Part shown: piece after piece, positions 9,061 to 16,541 of the stretch
Layout of the letters: every line of letters starts with the position of its first letter
How positions within the stretch are numbered: position 1 is the first letter of the stretch
From: Gracilibacillus kekensis
GTDB lineage: Bacteria > Bacillota > Bacilli > Bacillales > Amphibacillaceae
DNA: 64,000 nucleotides
Assembly (NCBI RefSeq): GCF_900143085.1
Contig: NZ_FRCZ01000001.1
Span: 186,001-250,000 of the forward strand
Direction of reading: 5' to 3'
Position numbers and translations under genes: made by a program
Notes under the pieces: model-generated
What the model saw: only the letters and a program-made list of their open reading frames with translations
Databases searched by the model: none
What the model was told of the DNA's origin: nothing

Positions 9061-10071
9061 AGAAGTATCCTTGGTTATCGAATGCTTCTGTTTACAAGAA
9101 GAACATATTTGAGTAGAAGGGAAATGCTTCCCCACTTTTACAAGTTCTTTGCCATACCAATCACATTTATAAGCTAACATCGTCGTGAATTCACTCCAGG
9201 AAGCATCCTGGATGGATTTGCTAAATAATTTATCCTTCAACATATCGGAAACAGATAAGTCCTCGATGGCAATGACATCATACTGTTGGACTAGTTCAGA
9301 AGATAGTTTATGTTGAAAGTCTTTTCTTTTATTCACTACTTTCTCATGAATAGTAGCTATTTTTTTCTTTTGTTTGTGCCAATTATTTGAAAACTTTTGC
9401 TTTCGAGAAAGAGAACGTTGAGCTTTAACCAACTTTTTCTCTAAAGATTGAAAATAACGTTCGTTGTTGATTTTGTTGCCATTTGAATCAATAACGAAAT
9501 GTGTTAATCCCATATCCAAACCGATGGTTTGGTTGGTTTTATCTCTTTTTTTAACCTCTTCTTTTACATTGATAGATACAAAATACTTGCCAGCTGCATT
9601 TTGACGCACTACTACGTGTTTAATCACCGCACTATCCGGGAGAGGGCGACTGTTAGCGTATCGAATCCACCCTACTTTTGGTAACTTAATATGTGTTTTT
9701 GTCACTTTGACATTGCCATTCACGGACTTGGTGGTATAGCTTTTTACCGGATGTTTGCGACTTTTGAATTGTGGGAAATTGTTTTGCTTCTTGAAAAACC
9801 GAACCATTGCATCGTTCAAATGCTCAATGCTTGCCTGCAAGCTGATGCTATCGACTAACTTCAACCAAACATAACCTGTTTTCATGCTTTTTAGTTCATT
9901 CTTAAACGCATTCACTTGTAGTGTTTTTTGGTTTTCTTCATCTCTATTTTTGATTTTTTCGAGAAAATGATTGAACACGAAGCGTGAACAACCGAAAGAC
10001 TGCAATATAAAGTTTTGTTGTTGTTTATTCGGAAAAATACGATATTGATATGCTTTGTGTTGAACAGCCAT
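8941..10071 (-). CDS. tnpB: TnpB RNA-guided nuclease of an IS605-type element
   Basis: A 376-residue protein with an N-terminal helix-turn-helix/WED-like region (K-A-Y-Q-Y-R-I-F-P), a RuvC-like nuclease and a zinc finger. The catalytic acids appear intact: Asp186 in G-L-D-M-G, Glu270 in A-I-E-D-L and Asp353 in H-D-R-D-I-N-A-A. The zinc ligands are C-S-S-C (323, 326) and C-P-T-C (343, 346). Family members cut DNA next to a short motif using the omega RNA and help the element persist. Length is normal, so it is probably functional. Confidence 0.92.
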   Translation of the reverse strand: MAVQHKAYQYRIFPNKQQQNFILQSFGCSRFVFNHFLEKIKNRDEENQKTLQVNAFKNELKSMKTGYVWLKLVDSISLQASIEHLNDAMVRFFKKQNNFPQFKSRKHPVKSYTTKSVNGNVKVTKTHIKLPKVGWIRYANSRPLPDSAVIKHVVVRQNAAGKYFVSINVKEEVKKRDKTNQTIGLDMGLTHFVIDSNGNKINNERYFQSLEKKLVKAQRSLSRKQKFSNNWHKQKKKIATIHEKVVNKRKDFQHKLSSELVQQYDVIAIEDLSVSDMLKDKLFSKSIQDASWSEFTTMLAYKCDWYGKELVKVGKHFPSTQICSSCKQKHSITKDTSIRVWTCPTCQTNHDRDINAAVNILEEGMHLSTVGATGIA

Positions 10072-10225
10072 CGGTTGTTCACCCCTTCCGTTTTATCTAT
10101 CTTCTATTATACTACCGAACAAGTATTCGCACAAAAGATAACATGACTATTTTTCAAAAAAGGGTGATTCATCTCCCACCTAAACCTTTCGCGTTTTGAG
10201 GAAGGAGTCTTCTCGCCTAAGTTTG

Positions 10226-10637
10226 ATAAATAATTCACCTCTTTGTTTCGGCTTGTATTATATAAACCCGTTTGATAGGAAAAGAAACAAATAGGGTTTG
10301 CAGGGTGCGATTTAATACTTAATTATAATTCACAAGTAAATTATACAATTTTATTAAGCTAACGGGTGGCTTTCCTACATGAAGGAATTGCAATCTTATT
10401 CTAAAAGATATTTTCATTGGATAAAGAATCATACATAAGGCTGCTTAAGAGCCAAGTAGAGTTCTTCTTATTTTATAATCATCTTATTACCGGCAGGAAT
10501 TAGAAGTCATATTGAATTAGGTATTGCACTAGGGCAAGGTAAAAAGATATTTCTTTATTCACCCAATAATGAAGTGGATAATTTTAAATAATCAATCATT
10601 GTGTGCGTTTTAAATTGAAAAATAATCCAATTTTCTA
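10226..10637. other. degraded intergenic region after the tnpB element
   Basis: A+T-rich sequence without an intact gene. Besides the remnant at 10475-10591 I see only short frames and no homology to the missing half of the interrupted acetyltransferase. It is consistent with deletion and decay around the insertion. Confidence 0.5.
10475..10591 (+). pseudogene. remnant of a nucleoside 2-deoxyribosyltransferase-like protein
   Basis: A 38-codon open stretch reads I-I-I-L-L-P-A-G-I-R-S-H-I-E-L-G-I-A-L-G and continues Q-G-K-K-I-F-L before a stop. This matches the C-terminal L-P-x-G-x-S-x-H-x-E-L-G-x-A motif, with its catalytic-type glutamate, of the deoxyribosyltransferase-like family common in Bacillus. 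The N-terminal half and a start codon are missing, so it is not expressed as a normal protein. Confidence 0.6.
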
Positions 10638-10666
10638 TTGACCATTAACTATTTAAAATATATAAT
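10638..10666 (+). promoter_or_regulatory. sigma-A-type promoter of the bmr-like leader
   Basis: TTGACC (10638-10643) and a perfect TATAAT (10661-10666) are separated by 17 bases. The predicted start is near 10673, about 35 bases before the first leader peptide. It is the best match to the vegetative consensus found near the ABC exporter genes. Confidence 0.75.
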
Positions 10667-10708
10667 AATTGAACATTGATAAAAAACAAGTAAAGGAGGT
10701 CCGGTAAA

Positions 10709-10774
10709 ATGAGACGTCAGGCTAAAAGAATTCAACATTTACAACCAAATAATTTTACCGTGACCTGTTCTTAG
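10709..10774 (+). CDS. leader peptide 1 (BmrB-like) of the ABC exporter operon
   Basis: A 21-codon frame, M-R-R-Q-A-K-R-I-Q-H at the start and F-T-V-T-C-S at the end, with a strong ribosome site (AAAGGAGG) eight bases before the ATG. Its last codons include GTGACCT (10760-10766), which is the perfect complement of the terminator arm at 10818-10824. This is the arrangement expected of a ribosome-sensing leader peptide such as BmrB upstream of B. subtilis bmrCD. The peptide itself is probably not functional as a protein. Confidence 0.7.
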   Translation: MRRQAKRIQHLQPNNFTVTCS

Positions 10775-10817
10775 CATTTTATTTGGGTATTATTTTAAGA
10801 TGATAATCACTTTTTAG

Positions 10818-10847
10818 AGGTCACTAATAGATTCGTGACTTTTTTTG
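10818..10847 (+). terminator. attenuator terminator with competing antiterminator
   Basis: AGGTCAC (10818-10824) pairs with GTGACTT (10835-10841, one G-U pair) across a 10-base loop, followed by a T-run. The same AGGTCAC can pair, without mismatch, with GTGACCT at 10760-10766 in the leader peptide. A ribosome that reaches the leader stop would mask the upstream copy and allow termination; one stalled early by an antibiotic would leave it free and allow readthrough. Confidence 0.7.
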
Positions 10848-10892
10848 TTACTTGAAAAAATACTCTGATATATGGAGTAGTATCTTTCACAG

Positions 10893-10934
10893 GAGCGTAT
10901 ACGTCATGGACGTATGCGCTCTTTTTGTTTTTTA
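10893..10934 (+). terminator. second strong terminator-like hairpin in the exporter leader
   Basis: GAGCGTATACGTC (10893-10905) pairs with GACGTATGCGCTC (10909-10921; one G-U pair) with a three-base loop, followed by T-runs broken by single G bases. It lies between the attenuator and leader peptide 2. No obvious antiterminator was found for it, so how transcription passes it is unclear. Confidence 0.7.
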
Positions 10935-10966
10935 TCAATACCATTTATTTCAAGGGAGAGAAAATA

Positions 10967-11026
10967 ATGACATGGATAAAATTGTTTTCGCACGTAAGTT
11001 ATAAACAGAGGCTAGATAGCGGTTAG
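10967..11026 (+). CDS. leader peptide 2 upstream of the ABC exporter
   Basis: A 19-codon frame (starts M-T-W-I-K-L-F, ends R-L-D-S-G) with AAGGGAGAG as ribosome site. Its last codons contain CTAGATA (11012-11018), complementary to TATCTAG (11049-11055), which touches the ribosome binding site of the first exporter gene. That layout resembles translational attenuators of antibiotic-resistance genes. No homologue is known to me. Confidence 0.5.
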   Translation: MTWIKLFSHVSYKQRLDSG

Positions 11027-11055
11027 CCCTATCCGATAACAGAGAAGGTATCTAG
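11012..11055 (+). promoter_or_regulatory. RBS-proximal hairpin, possible translational attenuator
   Basis: CTAGATA (11012-11018) and TATCTAG (11049-11055) are perfect complements; the exporter ribosome site AGGGGAG begins at the next base. An alternative shorter pairing GATAG (11015-11019) with CTATC (11029-11033) uses the same 5' arm. A ribosome on leader peptide 2 would disrupt the long hairpin. Confidence 0.45.
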
Positions 11056-11072
11056 AGGGGAGCGAGAAAATA

Positions 11073-12818
11073 ATGTTTTCGGTATTTCATAAATTGTCAT
11101 GGTTTTTTAAAGAGCAATGGTTGCGCTACACGATTGCAATTATTGCTTTAATTATTGTAAGTTTTATTGATTTAATCCCACCAAAGTTAGTTGGGACGAC
11201 GATTGATGCCATTCAATCCAATCAACTGACAGCTGCAAGATTAACAGAACTTATTCTAATATTTATTAGTCTAATAGTAGTAAGCTACGCGATTATGTTC
11301 CTATGGGACTATAATTTATTTGGTGGTTCCCTACTACTGGAACGGAAGATGCGCTCTAAATTAATGCGTCACTTTTTAAACATGAGTCCCCGGTTCTTCA
11401 GTAACAATCGAACCGGTGATTTGATGGCACGATCAACGAATGATCTAAAGGCGATTATGATGACAGCTGGATTCGGTGTTTTAACATTAGTGGATTCAAC
11501 TATTTTTATGTTGCTAATTATTTTGATGATGGGTTTTACGATAAACTGGTCTTTAACTTTAGCCGCATTACTACCTATGCCAATCATGGCATTCATCGTT
11601 CATAAATATGGAAGCATTATCCATCATCGTTTTACAGCAGCTCAATCCGCTTTCAGTGACCTAAACAACTACACACTTGAATCAGTACGGGGAGTACGTG
11701 TCATCCGCGCGTTTGTACAAGAAAAGCAGGATATAAAACGCTTTTCGTCGATGACAGAAGAAGTTTTTCAAAAAAATAAATCAGTTGCTAAAATGGAGGC
11801 GTATTTTGAACCGACCATAAAAGTGTTAGTCGGTATCTCCTATACCATCGGGTTAGGATACGGAGCAGTGATGGTATTTGAAAATCGTATTTCCTTGGGA
11901 GATCTAGTTACATTTAACGTATATTTAGGAATGCTCATATGGCCGATGTTTGCAATTGGAGAGTTAATTAATGTCATGCAACGCGGGAATGCTTCGATCG
12001 ATCGGGTTGAGCAAGTGCTGGCACAAACTTCTGATGTAAAAGATCCAAACAACCCTAAATTTACCGATGTACCAGAAATCATTCATTATAAAAATGTTAG
12101 TTTTACTTATCCTGGGGCAGTAGGTGCTCAACTCAGTGCAATCAATATACTAATTAAACGTGGTGAGACAATTGGTGTAGTTGGCAAAACAGGTGCTGGG
12201 AAAACAACTCTTTTCAAGCAGCTTTTAAGAGACTATGCTCCACCTGAAGGCAACTTAACTATTAATCAAATTCCAATAAATCACTTCACATTAGATATGA
12301 CAAGAAGCTGGATTGGTTACGTTCCTCAAGAGCATGTTCTCTTTTCCAAGACAGTAAAAGAAAATCTCACGTTTGGATGCGGTGAAAAATCGTTAGAAGA
12401 AATTCACCATATATTAGAATCTGCATGCTTACGAGATGATATGGAATCTTTACCAAACGGCTTGGATACTATCGTTGGAGAAAGTGGTGTTACCTTATCT
12501 GGTGGTCAAAAGCAGCGGGTATCATTGGCAAGAGCTTTATTAATGGATCCAGAAATATTAATTTTAGACGATTCGCTTTCTGCTGTTGATGGTAAAACAG
12601 AGGCAAATATTATAGCCCATTTAAAAAAGGAACGAAAAGGAAAAACAACGTTAATCGCTGCCCATCGTTTATCAGCAGTAAAGCACGCTGACCAAATTAT
12701 TGTATTGGATGACGGTCATATCGTCGAACACGGCACACATAAGCAACTAATGAATGAAAATAAATGGTATAAAAAACAATTTGAAATACAACAAATGGAA
12801 GGTGAGGTGAACGAATGA
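11073..12818 (+). CDS. bmrC: multidrug ABC exporter half-transporter, BmrC-like
   Basis: A 581-residue half-transporter: six membrane helices (about 20-300) and a nucleotide-binding domain. Walker A is G-K-T-G-A-G-K-T-T (371-379), signature L-S-G-G-Q (475-479), Walker B I-L-I-L-D-D. Asp500 stands where active transporters have the catalytic glutamate, as in B. subtilis BmrC, so this half carries the degenerate site of a heterodimer. The partner follows with a four-base overlap. The pair probably exports drugs. Its start follows GAGGGGAG, directly after the leader hairpin. Confidence 0.92.
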   Translation: MFSVFHKLSWFFKEQWLRYTIAIIALIIVSFIDLIPPKLVGTTIDAIQSNQLTAARLTELILIFISLIVVSYAIMFLWDYNLFGGSLLLERKMRSKLMRHFLNMSPRFFSNNRTGDLMARSTNDLKAIMMTAGFGVLTLVDSTIFMLLIILMMGFTINWSLTLAALLPMPIMAFIVHKYGSIIHHRFTAAQSAFSDLNNYTLESVRGVRVIRAFVQEKQDIKRFSSMTEEVFQKNKSVAKMEAYFEPTIKVLVGISYTIGLGYGAVMVFENRISLGDLVTFNVYLGMLIWPMFAIGELINVMQRGNASIDRVEQVLAQTSDVKDPNNPKFTDVPEIIHYKNVSFTYPGAVGAQLSAINILIKRGETIGVVGKTGAGKTTLFKQLLRDYAPPEGNLTINQIPINHFTLDMTRSWIGYVPQEHVLFSKTVKENLTFGCGEKSLEEIHHILESACLRDDMESLPNGLDTIVGESGVTLSGGQKQRVSLARALLMDPEILILDDSLSAVDGKTEANIIAHLKKERKGKTTLIAAHRLSAVKHADQIIVLDDGHIVEHGTHKQLMNENKWYKKQFEIQQMEGEVNE

Positions 12819-14845
12819 AACCTTCAACAGAAAAAAGATTATTTCAATATGCCCTATCTAGGAAAAAATTGATTATTATAGGTCTAATCTGCTTGATAAT
12901 AGCAGTGGGATTAGAGCTAACTGGTCCTTTTATAGCTAAAAGAGTGATTGATCATCATATTGTGGGTATACAGACAACCTGGTTAGAAGTGGAAGCAAAC
13001 AGTGACACGGATACCGTTGATTATAAAGATTCCTTTTTTAAAAGAGAGGATCGTTTAAAGGAAAGTGACGCTATTTTAAATGAATATACATTAGTACAGT
13101 CAGAAAATAATTACTATTTAGTCGAAGGAACCATTTCTAGACATCGATCTATTGAAGTGATAGATGATGGCAGGCTAAAAATAAGCTATGATCAATCAAC
13201 TGAGCTAATAGCTGGTGAGCAATTATCGGCAGGAGATTTATATACTTTTTTCGGCCCAGAGGTACATCCTATTATTTTACTACTTAGCTTATACCTAGGT
13301 TTAATTTTAATAGCCGCTGTCTTTCAATATACAAAAACCTACTTGTTACAAATATCTGCAAATAAAATAATTCAAAAAATGCGAAATGATGTATTTCATC
13401 ATATTGAAGCATTACCGATGCAATACTTTGTAAATCGACCAGCAGGAAAGATAGTAGCAAGAGTAACCAATGATACTGAAGCGATCAAAGAATTATATGT
13501 GAAAGTGTTGGAAACCTTTGTCAACGGCTTTATTTATATGACAGGTATCTTTGTCGCATTATTTCTGTTGAATACTACTTTAGCGAGTATCTGTCTGCTT
13601 CTTATTCCACTTCTATTTGTATGGATGAAGCTGTACAAAAAATATGCAGGAAACTATAATTACGTGATCCGTACAACCAATACAGACATTAACGGATCGA
13701 TTAATGAGTCGATACAAGGAATGCCTATCATCCAGGCATTTCGGCGAACAAAGGAAACACAACAGGAATTCGAGGTGCTGAATAACCGTCATTTTTCTTA
13801 TCAAAAGAAGTTAATTGTATTAAACGCATTAACTTCCTTTAATCTCGTTAATGCTATTCGGGGTGTTGCTTTTGTCGCTTTTATCTGGTTCTTCGGTTCT
13901 TCTTCCCTAACAGGTGAAAGTGTTATCACGGCAGGCGTACTTTACGCATTTGTTGATTATCTTACCCGTCTATTTGAGCCAATTACTCAAATTGTTAACC
14001 AACTGCCACAATTAGAACAAGCCAGAGTTGCTGGAGCACGTGTTTTTGAGTTATTGGATGAGGAAGACGAAGAAATTCATCCGATTGACTCAACCACCAT
14101 CGAAGGTGATGTGAAATTTGAGAATGTGGGCTTTGCTTATACCAGCAATAATTATATTTTACACAATATCAGTTTCCATATTAAACCTGGGGAAACAGCT
14201 GCATTTGTCGGTCATATCGGTTCAGGAAAAAGTTCCATTATGAATTTGTTATTTCGATTTTATGATCCACAGAAAGGAGCCATTAAGATTGATGGAAAAG
14301 ACACTTCAAGCTTGTCTAAGCAACAGGTGAGACAAAACATTGGCATTGTATTACAAGATCCATTTATTTTTACTGGTACTGTTCTTTCCAACATAACGTT
14401 AAATGACCCGACCATCTCAAGAGAAAAAGCAATTGCTTCTTTAAAAGCCGTTGGAGCAGATCAATTTATTGAAAAACTTCCTAAACAATACGATGAAACT
14501 GTCGGTGAAAACGGGAGCGAATTTTCTACAGGCCAACGCCAATTACTATCATTTGCCAGAGCTTTAGCCTTTGACCCTAGCATTCTAATACTTGATGAAG
14601 CAACTGCCAATATTGATACCGAAACCGAAGGACAAATACAAGAGGCGATGAAAGTATTAGCAAAAGGGAGAACAATGCTTGTAATTGCCCATCGGTTGTC
14701 TACGATTCAGCATGCTGATCAAATCATTGTACTGGAAAGAGGGAATATTATAGAAAAAGGGACACACCACGAACTCTTACAACTTTACGGTAACTATTAT
14801 CAAATGTTTAAAATGCAGCAAGGAAAAAAATCCGCCGCATTATAA
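12815..14845 (+). CDS. bmrD: multidrug ABC exporter half-transporter, BmrD-like
   Basis: A 676-residue half-transporter. Between helix 1 (about 18-38) and helix 2 (about 151-170) lies an insertion of roughly 100 residues, the extracellular domain characteristic of BmrD/YheH. Walker A is G-H-I-G-S-G-K-S-S (466-474), the signature is a variant S-T-G-Q (571-574), and Walker B ends in Asp594-Glu595 with the catalytic glutamate present. With BmrC it forms a heterodimer containing one competent ATP site. B. subtilis BmrD has almost the same length. The ATGA overlap with bmrC implies coupling and equal production. Confidence 0.92.
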   Translation: MKPSTEKRLFQYALSRKKLIIIGLICLIIAVGLELTGPFIAKRVIDHHIVGIQTTWLEVEANSDTDTVDYKDSFFKREDRLKESDAILNEYTLVQSENNYYLVEGTISRHRSIEVIDDGRLKISYDQSTELIAGEQLSAGDLYTFFGPEVHPIILLLSLYLGLILIAAVFQYTKTYLLQISANKIIQKMRNDVFHHIEALPMQYFVNRPAGKIVARVTNDTEAIKELYVKVLETFVNGFIYMTGIFVALFLLNTTLASICLLLIPLLFVWMKLYKKYAGNYNYVIRTTNTDINGSINESIQGMPIIQAFRRTKETQQEFEVLNNRHFSYQKKLIVLNALTSFNLVNAIRGVAFVAFIWFFGSSSLTGESVITAGVLYAFVDYLTRLFEPITQIVNQLPQLEQARVAGARVFELLDEEDEEIHPIDSTTIEGDVKFENVGFAYTSNNYILHNISFHIKPGETAAFVGHIGSGKSSIMNLLFRFYDPQKGAIKIDGKDTSSLSKQQVRQNIGIVLQDPFIFTGTVLSNITLNDPTISREKAIASLKAVGADQFIEKLPKQYDETVGENGSEFSTGQRQLLSFARALAFDPSILILDEATANIDTETEGQIQEAMKVLAKGRTMLVIAHRLSTIQHADQIIVLERGNIIEKGTHHELLQLYGNYYQMFKMQQGKKSAAL

Positions 14846-14967
14846 CTGACACAAATCTTATGTAGTATAACCAAAAATCAAACATTACTATAAAGAAAGA
14901 TCGCTGTACAAATAGCTGCTATTTCTAAAAAGAAAAAAGTAATAAGCAGTCTTCATGTTAATCAAAA

Positions 14968-15008
14968 ATCCAAACGCTTTTGAACTTTTGTTCAATAAGT
15001 GTTTGGAT
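14968..15008 (+). terminator. long hairpin after the exporter operon
   Basis: ATCCAAACGCTT (14968-14979) pairs with AAGTGTTTGGAT (14997-15008) with one G-U pair, and an inner TGAAC/GTTCA stem extends it. It lies 123 bases after bmrD and may end its transcript, although the following T content is modest. Confidence 0.45.
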
Positions 15009-15048
15009 ATTTCTACTAATAATAGATTTATGCCCTACCCTTGTTTTA

Positions 15049-15213
15049 CTAATGAAACCTTTTTAGCAGGGATGTAAATACTTTATATTTTTCGATTTTG
15101 AAGAAAACAATACCTGATGAAAAGGATAATGTTTCTTTTAATTGAAGCTCCAGTGGGATAGAAAACATAGATTTCCCGTTACCTAGTACTACTGGATGGA
15201 TAAACAATCGATA
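15049..15213 (-). pseudogene. C-terminal remnant of a DHFR/RibD-like reductase
   Basis: A 54-codon open stretch ends at a stop at 15049 and contains Y-R-L-F-I-H-P-V-V-L-G-N-G-K-S-M-F followed by L-K-E-T-L-S-F-S-S-G-I-V. This matches the C-terminal part of YwjB/YyaP-type dihydrofolate-reductase-like proteins. A stop codon lies just upstream (15214-15216) and the nucleotide-binding N-terminal portion is absent, so the gene is dead. Confidence 0.7.
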
Positions 15214-15326
15214 TTACATGATTACATGGATGAAAGAAGAACAAAGTTGTCAACATTCATAAACAATTTGTTCTTCTTATTTTGTTACTATAATATTGGT
15301 TCAATCAAAAAAATCTTTAACACCTT

Positions 15327-15776
15327 TTATCGTTTTACAGGAACACATATTTCACAATAATTGTTGTTAGTCCTATCACCAGTGTATTTTTCCATAATTG
15401 GCTTTTCATCCATTTCATATCCGTTATTTTGTAGTGACTGAAAAATATCACTATAAGCTTTTTGAATATCAGCTGCTGTATGTTTAACTTCGCAAGTAAG
15501 ATACTTTCCACCAGAAAGCCGTCTTTCAAGAACGGAATCATCCACTTGATAATCATCTGATATTACAATGCATGCATCAAATCTACAGTTTTCAGGAAGT
15601 GTTGTTTCTGGTTTATCATGTGAGATACAAAATAGAATTGCAGATTCAAGGAGATTTTTCTCCTTAGCCCATTGTTTTAGATTCTCCATGACTTTAATGT
15701 TGTCGGGACCATATTGACCAACTCTTTGCATATAAGCAATTCGGAAGTTTGGAATTACTTCGACTTTAAATTTCAT
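15327..15776 (-). CDS. GyrI-like small-molecule-binding protein
   Basis: A 149-residue stand-alone GyrI/SbmC-like domain: it starts K-F-K-V-E-V-I-P, includes V-G-Q-Y-G-P-D and R-F-D-A-C-I-V, and ends Y-C-E-I-C-V-P-V-K-R. Family members bind hydrophobic drugs or protect DNA gyrase from toxins. The ATG at 15776 is preferred over 15794 because GAAGGGAAG precedes it at good distance. It is transcribed alone, divergent from the phosphatase gene. The ligand is unknown. Confidence 0.8.
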   Translation of the reverse strand: MKFKVEVIPNFRIAYMQRVGQYGPDNIKVMENLKQWAKEKNLLESAILFCISHDKPETTLPENCRFDACIVISDDYQVDDSVLERRLSGGKYLTCEVKHTAADIQKAYSDIFQSLQNNGYEMDEKPIMEKYTGDRTNNNYCEICVPVKR

Positions 15777-15912
15777 TATTTTTCTTCCCTTCATATTTGG
15801 TTTGTTTGATACATATCGAATGTAGCACGCTTTAAAAATATATACATGTTAATTTTTAAAATTTTTCAAAATTATGTAGTATTATAGATTGCTTAAAGGA
15901 GCTGATGTTAAC

Positions 15913-16470
15913 TTGACTAGTTTATATTTCGTAAGGCACGCTCACTCTTTCTATACGCCTGATGAGTTAGGAAGGCCTTTATCAGATCGAGGTTTTGCAG
16001 ATGCAACTATAGTAAATGAAATATTAAAAGCGGAGAAGATTGATATTGTTTTATCTAGCCCTTATAAGAGAGCTATTCAAACGATAGAAGGTGTTGCAGC
16101 TCAATTAGGGAAAGAGGTGATAATTATAGAGGAATTTAAAGAACGACTATTAACAACAAGTCCTGTTACAGATTTTGATCTTGCAGTAGCGAAAGTATGG
16201 GAAGATTTCAGCTTTTTCTGGGATGGTGGAGAGTCCAATAAGGATGCTCAAAAACGAGGGGTAGATGCTACTTATACCGTATTGGATAAGTACGCTGATA
16301 AAAACATTGTTATAGGTACACATGGCAATATAATGGCTCTAATTATGAATCACTTTGATTTTCAGTATGATTTTACATTTTGGAAAAATCTCGATATGCC
16401 AAATGTTTATAAATTAACTTTTGACGGTAGAGGGTTAAGAGGTGTTAATAGATTGTGGAATAGGCTTTAG
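15913..16470 (+). CDS. histidine phosphatase (phosphoglycerate mutase-like)
   Basis: A 185-residue member of the histidine phosphatase superfamily. The catalytic R-H motif is in Y-F-V-R-H-A-H-S at the start; S-S-P-Y-K-R-A-I-Q-T supplies the second arginine, and G-T-H-G-N-I carries the second catalytic histidine. The substrate is not evident. The TTG at 15913 is used because the family starts a few residues before the first motif and AAAGGAG lies 11 bases upstream; a TTG at 15889 is the alternative. Confidence 0.85.
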   Translation: MTSLYFVRHAHSFYTPDELGRPLSDRGFADATIVNEILKAEKIDIVLSSPYKRAIQTIEGVAAQLGKEVIIIEEFKERLLTTSPVTDFDLAVAKVWEDFSFFWDGGESNKDAQKRGVDATYTVLDKYADKNIVIGTHGNIMALIMNHFDFQYDFTFWKNLDMPNVYKLTFDGRGLRGVNRLWNRL

Positions 16471-16497
16471 TCTTGTTGGTGTTAGTTCAATAAGGTA

Positions 16498-16526
16498 GGA
16501 CATTACCTGTTATCAAGTAATGCCCT
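16498..16526. terminator. terminator shared by convergent genes
   Basis: GGACATTAC and GTAATGCCC form a stem around a ten-base loop in the 71-base gap between the phosphatase gene and the coiled-coil gene. It can serve both strands. Confidence 0.5.
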
Positions 16527-16541
16527 TTCATTTATCACTAT

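Larger units (their letters stand above)
8862..10225 (-). mobile_element. IS200/IS605-superfamily element carrying tnpB only
   Basis: The element contains tnpB without a TnpA (HUH/Y1) transposase gene, so it would need help in trans to move. The right end (low coordinates) contains the palindrome ACAAGC-TTTA-GCTTGT near 8878-8895 as the expected subterminal hairpin. The left end (about 10180-10225) has a GAAG-ACTC-CTTC hairpin on the minus strand. Ends are estimated to within roughly 20 bases, because these elements have no terminal inverted repeats or target duplications. Confidence 0.7.
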
